NCBI GenBank assembly: GCA_002298965.1
Contig: DBMN01000294.1
Location: 1-11,270 of the forward strand
Length of the DNA: 11,270 nt
Source: Rhizobiales bacterium UBA697
Lineage (GTDB): Bacteria; Pseudomonadota; Alphaproteobacteria; Rhizobiales; Ancalomicrobiaceae
Reading direction: 5' to 3'
Shown here piece by piece: positions 1-7,519 of this stretch. Positions within the stretch are counted from its first letter, which is position 1. Each line of letters begins with the position of its first letter. Position numbers and translations under genes: made by a program. The notes beneath the pieces are model-generated. The model searched no databases. It was not told the origin of the DNA and saw only the letters and a list, made by a program, of their open reading frames with translations.

Positions 1-423
1 GGCGCGGCGGCCGGCGGCGGCGCGGCGGGCGGCGGCGGGTTCTTCTCGGGCCTCGGCAAGTTCTTCGGCTTCTATGCCGACGGCGGCACCATCCCGGCCG
101 GCGGATTCGGCATCGCCGGCGAAGCGGGTGCCGAGCTGATCATGGGTCCGTCGACCGTCGTGCCGATGCGCGCCATCGACAGCTATGCGGTGCCTTCGAC
201 GGCCTTCGGCGGCGAGGGTGGAGCGATCTCCAACATCCTCAATCTTGCCCCCTCCGTCACCGTCAACATGAGCGGTTCGTCCGGCAATCCGGCGCAGGAC
301 CGCGCCCATGTCGACGCTGTCACCCGCGCATTCGAGCGTGTTCTCGACGAGCGGATGGCCGACTTCTCTCGTCGCCAGATGCGACCGGGTGGCATCTTCA
401 AGAAGAAGGACTTCGAGGTATGA
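1..423 (+). CDS. Phage tail tape measure protein (gpH-like), C-terminal end, 5' truncated by the window
   Basis: This is the last 140 codons of a gene whose start lies upstream of the window; the frame is open from base 1. Tape measure proteins set tail length and sit inside the tail tube. The visible part starts with a Gly/Ala-rich stretch, then a hydrophobic 'FFSGLGKFFGFYADGG' segment and a 'GFGIAGEAGAELIMGPSTV' element. The latter matches the 'G-x-P-V-L-V-G-E-x-G-P-E-x' signature common near the C terminus of tape measure proteins. It ends with an amphipathic helix and 'MRPGGIFKK', also typical of these termini. The stop overlaps the start of the next gene (ATGA), and that gene is gpM-like, as expected for the lambda order H-M. 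Family assignment rests on the C-terminal signature and on synteny, since the long coiled-coil body is outside the window. Confidence 0.85.
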   Translation, partial: GAAAGGGAAGGGGFFSGLGKFFGFYADGGTIPAGGFGIAGEAGAELIMGPSTVVPMRAIDSYAVPSTAFGGEGGAISNILNLAPSVTVNMSGSSGNPAQDRAHVDAVTRAFERVLDERMADFSRRQMRPGGIFKKKDFEV

Positions 424-773
424 CCCACCCGACCCTCGTCCTTCCGGCCGGGTGCGAACCGTCGGTCGGCACCGCGATCGACACCGAGGCGCGGCTGCGG
501 CACGCCCCGTTCGAAGGTTACTCGATGGTCTCCCCGGACGGGATCAACGCCGTTCGTGATGCCGTGACGCTGATCTGCGAGGGCGTGTCCATCGATGCCG
601 CCGCCTCGGTCGCCAACCAGCTTCGCGCCTGGGCCGGCGCGACGACGTTCCTGTTCCAGATCCCCGGCGACGCGGCCCCGCGGAAGTGGCGGGCGCCGAA
701 GTGGAACCGCACGCCGCCGGACTACGGCGTCACCACGCTGACCATCACGCTCGAGGAGTCCTTCGTCCCATGA
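420..773 (+). CDS. Phage minor tail protein, lambda gpM-like
   Basis: A 117-residue protein close in size to lambda gpM (109). In lambda, gpM acts at the tail tip during initiator assembly, with gpH, gpL and gpJ. The second half carries the family layout: residues 67-81 'QLRAWAGATTFLFQI' correspond to the gpM 'FL..HGG...FLW.PP' region. After that come a basic, aromatic 'RKWRAPKWNRT' element (88-98) and a final beta strand ending in 'TLTITLEESF' (106-115), matching the gpM end 'LRVEFSAEFEQ'. These comparisons are from memory of the lambda protein. The start overlaps the tape measure stop and has an AAGGA Shine-Dalgarno nine bases upstream (406-410). The stop overlaps the gpL start in the same way. 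Position between tape measure and gpL genes strongly supports the call. Confidence 0.82.
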   Translation: MTHPTLVLPAGCEPSVGTAIDTEARLRHAPFEGYSMVSPDGINAVRDAVTLICEGVSIDAAASVANQLRAWAGATTFLFQIPGDAAPRKWRAPKWNRTPPDYGVTTLTITLEESFVP

Positions 774-1495
774 CCCTCGCCGCGACCGTCCAGTCGCTCG
801 AGCCCGGCGCCCTCGTCGAGCTCTTCATCCTCGACCTCGATCCGATCGGCGTCGCCGCGCGCTGGTGCTTCTCGCCGTCGATCGCGGCGGGCGACACCGT
901 CACCTTCGCCGGCGTCGACTATGTCGGGGCCGACGTCGAGGTCTCGGGCTACGAGGTCAACGGACAGGGGCAGATCCCCCAGCCGACGCTGAAGGTGTCG
1001 AACGCGACGCTCTTCCTCGCCGGCGCCGTGCTCACCCACCGCGATGCCGTCGGCGCCCGCCTGACCCGCCTGCGCGTCTTCGCACGCTATCTCGACGGCC
1101 GCCCCGAGGCCGATCCGGAAGCCTCGTTTCCGCCCGACATCCACATCGTCGAGCAGAAGACCAAACAGAACAAGACCGTCATCGAATGGCGTCTCTCCGC
1201 CGGAACCGACGTCGAGGGGCGGATGTTGCCCGGCCGCACCGTCGTCCGCGACTATTGCCCCTGGGCCTATCGCCGCTGGAGCGCGACCGCAGCGGCCTTC
1301 GACTATGCCGACGTCGAATGCCCGTGGGCCGGCTCGACGTTCTTCACCGCGCTCGGCGTCGCGACGACCGACCCGACCAAGGACGTGTGCGGCCGCAAGA
1401 TCTCGGATTGTCGCGCCCGTTTCGGAACCGGTGCCGTGCTGCCCTTCGGCGGCTTCCCGGGCGTCGGTCTCAACAAGGTGGGGGCATCGTCGTGA
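770..1495 (+). CDS. Phage minor tail protein, lambda gpL-like, probable Fe-S cluster protein
   Basis: A 241-residue protein, close to lambda gpL in length. gpL-family proteins are tail-tip components whose C-terminal domain binds an iron-sulfur cluster through four cysteines. Four are seen here in the expected arrangement: C163 (DYCPW), C184 (VECPW), C207 (KDVCGRK) and C214 (ISDCRAR). A fifth, C33, lies outside the cluster. The N-terminal 140 residues are beta-rich and end in a strand of the 'KTVIEWRLS' type, usual before the cysteine domain. The C terminus 'RFGTGAVLPFGGFPGV' is a family hallmark. The start chosen is the ATG at 770 inside the ATGA overlap, with GAGGAG at 753-758 upstream; starts further upstream would run deep into the gpM gene. 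The stop overlaps a GTG start of the gpK-like gene. Confidence 0.9.
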   Translation: MTLAATVQSLEPGALVELFILDLDPIGVAARWCFSPSIAAGDTVTFAGVDYVGADVEVSGYEVNGQGQIPQPTLKVSNATLFLAGAVLTHRDAVGARLTRLRVFARYLDGRPEADPEASFPPDIHIVEQKTKQNKTVIEWRLSAGTDVEGRMLPGRTVVRDYCPWAYRRWSATAAAFDYADVECPWAGSTFFTALGVATTDPTKDVCGRKISDCRARFGTGAVLPFGGFPGVGLNKVGASS

Positions 1496-2238
1496 CGTTC
1501 GATCTCGCCGCCCTCGCCGACTTCCGCAGCGACGCCGCCACGCGTTGGCCGGAGGAGGCCTGCGGCCTTCTGACCGACGACGGCTACCGCCCGGCGCGCA
1601 ACATCGCCGACGATCCCCTGATCGACTTCCGCATCGCCGAGGCCGACTTCGTCGCCGCCGGTCGTGTCCTCGCCGTCCTCCATTCGCACACCCATTCCCG
1701 CGATGCCGCGGGCGCGATCGTTCCGCGCCCGCTCGACTGGCCGTCGCTCGCCGACCAGATCTCGCAGGAAGCGCTCGGCCTGCCCTTCGGCATCGCCGTC
1801 GTGACCATGTCGGCAGGCGGCGAAGTGCATGTCGCCGATCCGTTCTTCTTCGGCGGCGACGTCGAGCCGCCGCCGCTCGTCGGCCGGACCTTCCGTCACC
1901 GGGTGACGGACTGCTACGCGCTGGTGCGCGACTGGTGGCGCGGCGAGGGCGTCGACCTGCCCGACTACATCCGCGACGACGGCTGGTGGCGCCATGGCGG
2001 CGACCTCTACCGCGATCACTTCGCCGCCGCCGGGTTCCGGATCGTCTCGCCGAACGACCTGAAGCCGGGCGATTGCTTCCTGGCGCAGCTCCACAGCCCG
2101 GTGCCGAACCATGCCGGCGTCTTCGTCGGTGGCGGGCTGATCCTGCACCACCCGCACGGATGCCTGTCGAAACACGATCCGCTGTCGCGCTGGCAGCGCC
2201 ACGTCACCCACTGGCTGAGGCACGAGAGTCGCGCATGA
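1492..2238 (+). CDS. Tail assembly protein, lambda gpK-like: N-terminal JAB/JAMM domain and C-terminal NlpC/P60 domain
   Basis: A 248-residue two-domain protein. Residues 1-115 look like a JAB/MPN metallopeptidase: E22 in 'EEACGLL', H64 and H66 in 'LHSHTH', then S85 and D88 in 'WPSLAD' (E...HxH...SxxD). Residues 130-245 look like an NlpC/P60 cysteine peptidase: C141 in 'VTDCYALVRDWW', H207 in 'PNHAGVFVGGG' and a candidate third residue at H219/H220. In this family the NlpC/P60 part is thought to cleave cell-wall peptides during tail-tip assembly or DNA entry, and the JAB part may process a tail protein; both roles are inferred here. The start is a GTG overlapping the gpL stop (GTGA), with an AAGGTGGGG ribosome-binding sequence at 1475-1484. 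An ATG start would need either reading back through gpL or losing the JAB domain. The HxH-to-S spacing is unusually long (see findings). Confidence 0.9.
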   Translation: MTFDLAALADFRSDAATRWPEEACGLLTDDGYRPARNIADDPLIDFRIAEADFVAAGRVLAVLHSHTHSRDAAGAIVPRPLDWPSLADQISQEALGLPFGIAVVTMSAGGEVHVADPFFFGGDVEPPPLVGRTFRHRVTDCYALVRDWWRGEGVDLPDYIRDDGWWRHGGDLYRDHFAAAGFRIVSPNDLKPGDCFLAQLHSPVPNHAGVFVGGGLILHHPHGCLSKHDPLSRWQRHVTHWLRHESRA

Positions 2239-2843
2239 CCGTCCGCACGATCCACCTGCACGGCGAAATGGCCGACATCTTCGGCGGCTCCTTCCGTCTC
2301 GACGTCGACACGCTGCCGATGGCGTTCCGCGCCCTCGGCGCGCAGCTGCGCGGGTTCCGTGCCTATGTCGCCGCCCGCTCGTTCCGGCTGGTGCGCGGCG
2401 CCTCGATCGCCGCCGGCCGCGAGATCGGCGAGGACGAGATCGGCATGCGCCTTTCCGGCGACCTGCACGTCGTGCCGGTCATCGCCGGATCGGGCGGCGG
2501 GCGCGAGGCGGGTGTCGGCAAGCTGGTAGCCGGCGTCGCCATCGCCGCCGTCGCCTGGTGGGCGGCCCCGGCCGCGGCGGCGGGCGGCATGGGCGCCACC
2601 GTCTTCGGCGGCGTGACCTACGGCAACATCGCCGGCTTCGGTCTGATGGTGGCGCTCGCCGGCGCTTCGTCGCTCTTGACCACGCAGCCGAAGAAGCGCG
2701 CGCGCGACCAGTCGACGCTCTTTGGCCAGTCGGTCAACGTCGCCGAGGAGGGGGCGACGATCCCGTGGGTATGGGGCGAGGCGATCATCGGTTCCGTCGT
2801 CGCCTCCGGCGGCATCTCGGCCGAAGACGTGGCGATCGGGTGA
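2235..2843 (+). CDS. Tail assembly protein, lambda gpI-like
   Basis: A 202-residue protein, comparable with lambda gpI (about 220). gpI is needed for tail-tip assembly but its biochemical role is poorly defined. Residues 1-83 form a compact N-terminal domain beginning 'MTVRTIHLHGEMAD..GG', the beta-grasp-like region typical of the family. Residues 96-149 are a Gly/Ala-rich hydrophobic stretch that could form membrane-active helices. Residues 157-202 carry the conserved C-terminal signature: 'NVAEEGATIPWVWGEAIIGS', then 'VVASGGISAEDVAIG'. The start ATG overlaps the gpK stop (ATGA); the ribosome-binding sequence is weak (GAGAG at 2224-2228), so translational coupling is likely. Only four bases separate the stop from the gpJ start. 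Family and synteny agree. Confidence 0.87.
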   Translation: MTVRTIHLHGEMADIFGGSFRLDVDTLPMAFRALGAQLRGFRAYVAARSFRLVRGASIAAGREIGEDEIGMRLSGDLHVVPVIAGSGGGREAGVGKLVAGVAIAAVAWWAAPAAAAGGMGATVFGGVTYGNIAGFGLMVALAGASSLLTTQPKKRARDQSTLFGQSVNVAEEGATIPWVWGEAIIGSVVASGGISAEDVAIG

Positions 2844-2847
2844 CGCG

Positions 2848-5800
2848 ATGACGATCGAACGGGTTTTCGGCTCCGGCGGCGGCACGTCCAAGGGAGGCGC
2901 CAGCGAGGCGCCCAACACGCTGCGCTCGAACACCCACGCCCGCGTCCTCGACATCCTCGGCGATGGTCAGATCGAGCTCGTCGACGGCGCCAAGTCGATC
3001 TACTTCGACGACGTGCCGTTGCAGGCGGCCGACGGAGCCATGAACTTCCGCGGCGTCGCCTGGGCCATGAATGCCGGCGTCGCCGACCAGCCGGCTCTTC
3101 CCGGCTTTTCCGAGATCGAGAGCGAGACGTCCTGGGGCACCGAGGTCAAGAAGCATGTCCCGGTCACCAAGTCGGTGACGAATGCGCTGGCGACCGCCGC
3201 GCGCGTGACGATCCGCATTCCCGCGCTCTGTCGGCAGGCCTCGTCGTCGTCGGGCCTCGGCGGCAATTCGGTGTCGTTCCGCATCGAGGTCCGCGCCTTC
3301 GGCGGCGCTTGGGTCTCGCCCTTCGGCGACGTGACGATCTCGGGCAAATGCACCTCGCCCTACGACCGGTCCTACCGCTTCACGCTGCCGACCAACACGA
3401 GCGGACCGTCGCACCCCTGGGACATCCGCGTCACCCGTCTGACCAACGACTCGAACGACAGCAACGACGACGGCATTCCCGACGACACGCAGGACCAGGC
3501 CGACGTCACCAACCAGAACCAGACCATCCTCCAGTCGATCACCGAGATCATCGAATACCGTCTGTCCTACCCCTGGACGGCGCTGATCGGCCTCGACTTC
3601 GACGCCTCGCTCTTCGGCACATCGATCCCGCGCCGCTCCTACCGGGTGCGCCGCATCGACGGCCTGATCCCGTCGAATTACGACGCGACCGCCAGGACCT
3701 ATGCCGGCGTCTGGGACGGCACGCTGGTGCCGGGCAGAAACTCGAACCCGGCCTGGGCGCTCTACGATCTCCTCGAATCGAAGCGCTTCGGCCTCGGCCG
3801 GGATCTCGACGCCGCCGCGCTCGAGGCGGTGAAATGGGATCTCTACGAGATCGGCCGCTGGTGCGACGAGATGGTGCCGGACGGCTTCGGCGGAGAGGAG
3901 CCGCGACTGTCCTTCAACGGCGCGATCACCACCCAGCGCGAGGCCTTCGACGTGCTCCAGCTCGTCGCCTCGGCCTTCCGCGGCATGACCTATTGGTCAT
4001 CCGGCATGGTCCGCGCCGTCGCCGACATGCCGTCCGATCCGGTCGTGCTGGCGACGCCGGCGAACGTCGTCGACGGCGACTTCGAATGGGTCGGCACGGC
4101 GCTGAAGGCCCGTCACACCGTCGTCGAGGTGACGTGGACCGATCTCGACGACCAGGGCCGCCCGGCCGTCGAGATCGTCGAGGATGCCGAAGGCATCGCC
4201 CGCTATGGCCGCCGCGTCAAACAGGTCGCCGCGGTCGGCTGCACCTCGCGCGGCATGGCGCGCCGGGTCGGCCTGTGGACGCTCGAGACCGAGCTGATCG
4301 AAGACCAGACGGTGACTTACCGGGCCTCGTTCGACCATGCCTATGTCTCGTCCGGTCACCCGGGCGTCGTTCCGGGCGACATCGTCGCGGTGCAGGATCC
4401 GCGCATCGCCGGCGTCGATATGTCGGGCCGCTTGCTCGCGGTCGCCTCCACCTCGGCCGTCACGCTTGATCGCCCGGTCACGATCGAGGCCGGCCGTGCC
4501 TATTCGCTGTCGATCCGCATGCCGGACGGCACGCTCGCGACCGAGGCGCTGGTGCCGACGGCGCCCGGTGCGCACGACACGCTGTCGCTCGCCGCCGCGC
4601 TTCCGGCGCTGCCCGACGTCGGCGCGGTCTGGGTTCTGACCTCGTCCGACCTCGCGCCGATCCCGGTGCGCGTCGTCGCGGTCGCCGAGCCCGAAAAGCA
4701 CGTCTTCGAGATCCATGCGCTGAAGCACGATCCCGACAAGTGGGCGCGGGTCGATGCCGGCGTCGTCCTGACCCCGCGCGTCTATACCAAGCTGCCGCTG
4801 TCGACGACCTCGGCGCGCAATCTCGCGCTGGTCGAAAACCGCGCCGTCGTCGACGGCGTTGCCCGCTCGCGCCTTCTCGCCTCGTGGACGGCGCCGGCGG
4901 TCGGCGCGGCGCGCGGCTATCGCGTCCGCATCTTCTCGCCCGCCGCGACGGTCGACCTCGGCGAAATGGCCGTCACGTCCTACGAGATCGACGGCGTCAC
5001 CGCCGGCGACTGGACCGTCGAAGTGACGGCGATCTCCGCCCTCGACGGCAAGTCGGCGCCACCGGTGACGGTGACGGCGACCGTGGTCGGCTGGGTCGGC
5101 ACGACGCAGCCCTTCGTCTCCAATCTGGTGCTGGTCGCCGGCGCCTCGTCGACGGTCTTCACCGGCCCCGACGTGATGCTGGCCTGGGCGACGATCTTCC
5201 CCGACATGACGGGCACGCCGACGCTGGCGAACCCGTTCTACGATCACGCGACGGTCGAGGTGCGCACGGCCTCCGGCACCGTCATCGGATCGCACCGAGC
5301 GATCGGCGACGGCTATACCTACGATCTCGCGACCCACATGGCCGATGCCGCCGCGCATGGTCTCGGCCCGCAGCGGGCGCTGACCTTTGCCGTCGCGGTG
5401 ACGGACGTCTTCGGCCGCACCTCGTCGCCGGCGCTGATCTCGGTCACCAACCCGCCGCCGGCCGCGCCGTCGCCGACCGTCGTCGCGAGCTACGACGGCG
5501 CGACGATCTCCTGGGAGCCGTCGGCCGATCTCGATGCCGTCGGCGCGCTCGTCTGGGTCTACGATACCCCCGGCGCCGACATCACCGCCCTGGCGCCGGC
5601 CGCCGACGTCACCGGTTCGTCGGTGACGGTGCCGCTGACCTCCGGCACGATCCATCTCGTCCGCGTCGCGCTCTACGATCGCTTCGGCAAGACGGGGCTG
5701 AATGCCTCGTCGGAGCTGCAGGCGACGACGACCGCCTCGATCGATACCGACCACCTCGTCCCGTCGCTCGCCGCCGAGCTTGCCTCGCTCCCGGCGACCG

Positions 5801-6492
5801 TCGACGCCATCCGCGCGACGATGCTGCGCGAGCAGCTCTTGCGGGTCGGCGATCGGCGCCGCGCCTGGTCGATCGGCGCCCGCGTCCAGACGACGGTCAC
5901 CGAGCAATGGACGGCCGGCGTCTCGGCACTGGCGTCGCGGGTCGACACCGTCGAGGCCGCGATCACCAACGATATTGGTGCGGCGATCACCGAAGAGGCG
6001 ACGGCGCGGGCGACGGCGGACACGGCCCTTGCCGATCGCATCACGATCGTCGAAGCCGGCGTCGGCGAAGGCGTGGCCGCAGCCATCGCGACGGAGGCGA
6101 TCGCGCGCGCTTCGGCCGACAGTGCGCTCGCCGCGGACATCTCCGCCCTGTCGGCGACAGTTGGCGAAGCCTCGGCCTCGGGCGGCATCAAGTTTGCCGT
6201 CGCGGCCGATCAGACCGGCGCGCTCGCCCGATACGAGATGTGGCTGAAGGCAACCAGCGGCACCTTCTCGGCTACCGCCGCGATGACGCTCGAGGTGATC
6301 GCCAGCGGCGGAACGAACTACTCGCAGATCAAGTTCAAGGCCGGCCGCTTCCTCGTCATGGGCGATGACGGAACGTCGGTCGTGCCGTTCTCGGTCGTCG
6401 GCGGCGCGACCTTCATCGACACGCTCAAGGTCCGACATACGATCGACATCGGTCTGGACGGTGGCGGCGAAATCGTGATCTGGGGGCCGTGA
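2848..6492 (+). CDS. Central tail tip / host specificity protein, lambda gpJ-like
   Basis: A 1214-residue protein, slightly longer than lambda gpJ (1132). gpJ forms the trimeric tail tip that contacts the host receptor. Residues 1 to about 640 are the conserved tip body. They include 'TEIIEYR' (232), 'SNYDATARTYAGVWDGT', 'VPDGFGGEEPR' (343) and 'GCTSRGMARRVGLW' (464), all closely matching lambda gpJ as remembered. Fibronectin type III-like beta domains follow at about 652-750 and 872-963, with a third beta-rich segment between them. Residues about 980-1105 are Ala-rich and coiled-coil-like, with two copies of an 'E-A-x-A-R-A-x-A-D-x-A-L-A' motif (1049 and 1083). The end, about 1112-1214, resembles the DUF1983 region of gpJ proteins ('KFAVAADQTG', 'PFSVVGGATFIDTLK'). 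The start is the ATG four bases after the gpI stop. A D/N-rich loop near residue 200 is unusual (see findings). Confidence 0.93.
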   Translation: MTIERVFGSGGGTSKGGASEAPNTLRSNTHARVLDILGDGQIELVDGAKSIYFDDVPLQAADGAMNFRGVAWAMNAGVADQPALPGFSEIESETSWGTEVKKHVPVTKSVTNALATAARVTIRIPALCRQASSSSGLGGNSVSFRIEVRAFGGAWVSPFGDVTISGKCTSPYDRSYRFTLPTNTSGPSHPWDIRVTRLTNDSNDSNDDGIPDDTQDQADVTNQNQTILQSITEIIEYRLSYPWTALIGLDFDASLFGTSIPRRSYRVRRIDGLIPSNYDATARTYAGVWDGTLVPGRNSNPAWALYDLLESKRFGLGRDLDAAALEAVKWDLYEIGRWCDEMVPDGFGGEEPRLSFNGAITTQREAFDVLQLVASAFRGMTYWSSGMVRAVADMPSDPVVLATPANVVDGDFEWVGTALKARHTVVEVTWTDLDDQGRPAVEIVEDAEGIARYGRRVKQVAAVGCTSRGMARRVGLWTLETELIEDQTVTYRASFDHAYVSSGHPGVVPGDIVAVQDPRIAGVDMSGRLLAVASTSAVTLDRPVTIEAGRAYSLSIRMPDGTLATEALVPTAPGAHDTLSLAAALPALPDVGAVWVLTSSDLAPIPVRVVAVAEPEKHVFEIHALKHDPDKWARVDAGVVLTPRVYTKLPLSTTSARNLALVENRAVVDGVARSRLLASWTAPAVGAARGYRVRIFSPAATVDLGEMAVTSYEIDGVTAGDWTVEVTAISALDGKSAPPVTVTATVVGWVGTTQPFVSNLVLVAGASSTVFTGPDVMLAWATIFPDMTGTPTLANPFYDHATVEVRTASGTVIGSHRAIGDGYTYDLATHMADAAAHGLGPQRALTFAVAVTDVFGRTSSPALISVTNPPPAAPSPTVVASYDGATISWEPSADLDAVGALVWVYDTPGADITALAPAADVTGSSVTVPLTSGTIHLVRVALYDRFGKTGLNASSELQATTTASIDTDHLVPSLAAELASLPATVDAIRATMLREQLLRVGDRRRAWSIGARVQTTVTEQWTAGVSALASRVDTVEAAITNDIGAAITEEATARATADTALADRITIVEAGVGEGVAAAIATEAIARASADSALAADISALSATVGEASASGGIKFAVAADQTGALARYEMWLKATSGTFSATAAMTLEVIASGGTNYSQIKFKAGRFLVMGDDGTSVVPFSVVGGATFIDTLKVRHTIDIGLDGGGEIVIWGP

Positions 6493-7031
6493 TGGTCACG
6501 AAAGAGATCCTCGGCATCCGCTTCGGCGGCGGCACCTTCTTGGGCACGATCGACGGCGAACCGCGCCTGATCATCCCTCGTCAAGGCGTCGAGATCTCGA
6601 CGACCGATGCCGACGGGGTGACGACGTTTCATGACAGCGTGATCGCCAACACGGCCAACATCGCGTTCGACAGCGCATGGCCGGCCGCGGCCGTCATTCT
6701 CGCCGAGGGCGTGGCAACGCCGTCGACGTCGTCGACCATCACCGTCGGCTCCTGGACGTTCTGGACGCTCGCGACATGGGCCGACCCGGGTTACGTGCCG
6801 ATCCCGATGGTTTTCGATCACAACGGGATCTTCGGCCCGACATCGGACGCGCGATGGGGATACGACCTCGACGCCTCGCCGATCCCCGGGACGGAATCGA
6901 TCGTTCCCAACGTGCTTCACACCGCGGTCAACCGGACGACGCTCGCCGTCGCGCAAGGCAACCTCTACAACAACGTGACTCGCCCGGCCCGATCGTTGCA
7001 GTACGTCATTTTCGGGATGCCGGCGCTATGA
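6492..7031 (+). CDS. Hypothetical tail-tip-associated protein, first of three related small genes
   Basis: A 179-residue protein I cannot assign to a named family. It has no signal peptide and no catalytic motif I recognise; predicted content is mostly beta strands. Residues about 1-35 are glycine-rich ('LGIRFGGGTFLGTIDGE'), then comes 'RQGVEISTTDADGVTTFHDS', a central aromatic stretch 'WTFWTLATWADPGYVPIPM', and a final hydrophobic strand 'SLQYVIFGMPAL'. The same ground plan recurs in the next two genes. The ATG at 6492 overlaps the gpJ stop (TGATG) and has a GGGGG sequence at 6482-6486, five bases away. A GTG at 6489 is in frame but would leave only a two-base spacer, so ATG is preferred. 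Position directly after gpJ and coupling to it suggest a virion component of the tail tip or side fibres. This role is inference. Confidence 0.72.
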   Translation: MVTKEILGIRFGGGTFLGTIDGEPRLIIPRQGVEISTTDADGVTTFHDSVIANTANIAFDSAWPAAAVILAEGVATPSTSSTITVGSWTFWTLATWADPGYVPIPMVFDHNGIFGPTSDARWGYDLDASPIPGTESIVPNVLHTAVNRTTLAVAQGNLYNNVTRPARSLQYVIFGMPAL

Positions 7032-7519
7032 CCGTGCGTCGTGTCGGCGTGTGTCGGGTCGGCGGCGTCTTCGGTCTCTACATGTCGAAGCCGGGCGTCG
7101 ACCTTGCGACCGCGGCCGAAAACGACATGATCTTCTCGCCGAACAAGAACTTCTTCCAGGTCGCTCACGAGCGCCGCATCACCTTTCCTCAGGTGATACG
7201 TTCGTCTCTCGTTCGCGTCGTCCGCCGGATCGACCATCCCGATCTCGGGTTCATCCCGACGGTCACGATCGACAACAATTCGACGACGTTCAGCTACGCC
7301 GCCGGCAATTGGCTCAACGTCGTGGCCAAGCCCGTTTCGACCAAGGTTTTCGGCCAGACGCAGACCGGGTTTTATCTGGTGAGACACACGCTCGAGACCT
7401 TCTCGTCGCCCGCCATCATCAACCCGGGCGGCATCGTGACGATCCGGCTCTACAAGGTCCCGCGCCGCACGACGGGGTACCCGCTGCCTGCCTACGACAT
7501 TCTGGAGCCCGACGCATGA
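7028..7519 (+). CDS. Hypothetical tail-tip-associated protein, second of three related small genes
   Basis: A 163-residue protein of unknown function. The N terminus reads 'MTVRRVGVCRVGGVFGLYM', followed by 'SKPGVDLATAAENDMIFS', which resembles 'SKAGIDVTTALFSEKSF' in the next gene. A central 'HPDLGFIPTVTIDNN' element parallels 'ADPGYVPIPMVFDHN' of the previous gene. The end, 'GGIVTIRLYKVPRRTTGYPL', is again a hydrophobic strand, here with a short proline-rich tail. No enzyme motif, signal peptide or membrane segment is seen. The start overlaps the preceding stop (ATGA) and the ribosome-binding sequence is weak, so translation is probably coupled. The bases around 7081-7260 are less GC-rich than the gpJ gene. 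A small structural tail protein is the likeliest identity, by context only. Confidence 0.72.
   Translation: MTVRRVGVCRVGGVFGLYMSKPGVDLATAAENDMIFSPNKNFFQVAHERRITFPQVIRSSLVRVVRRIDHPDLGFIPTVTIDNNSTTFSYAAGNWLNVVAKPVSTKVFGQTQTGFYLVRHTLETFSSPAIINPGGIVTIRLYKVPRRTTGYPLPAYDILEPDA

Noticed and set aside
1..60. GGC/GCG-rich run as a possible simple repeat
   Set aside because: It encodes the Gly/Ala-rich part of the tape measure C-terminal region and is explained by codon bias; there is no regular unit.
865..1491. Upstream extension of the gpK frame to an ATG at 865
   Set aside because: The extension overlaps the gpL gene with an Arg-rich shadow product. The JAB domain begins properly from the GTG at 1492.
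1305..2234. Upstream extension of the gpI frame to an ATG at 1305
   Set aside because: The extension runs antiphase through the gpK gene and is Arg-rich nonsense. The gpI family start fits the ATG at 2235 in the ATGA overlap.
4740..6368. Plus-strand reading frame of 542 codons in another frame of gpJ
   Set aside because: The product is an Arg-rich low-complexity string without family motifs. The gpJ frame carries clear conserved motifs over the same bases.
3997..6438. Long minus-strand reading frame of 813 codons
   Set aside because: It lies wholly opposite the well-supported gpJ gene. Its product is dominated by Arg, Asp and Gly, the usual shadow of a GC-rich gene with strong third-position bias, and shows no recognisable domain.
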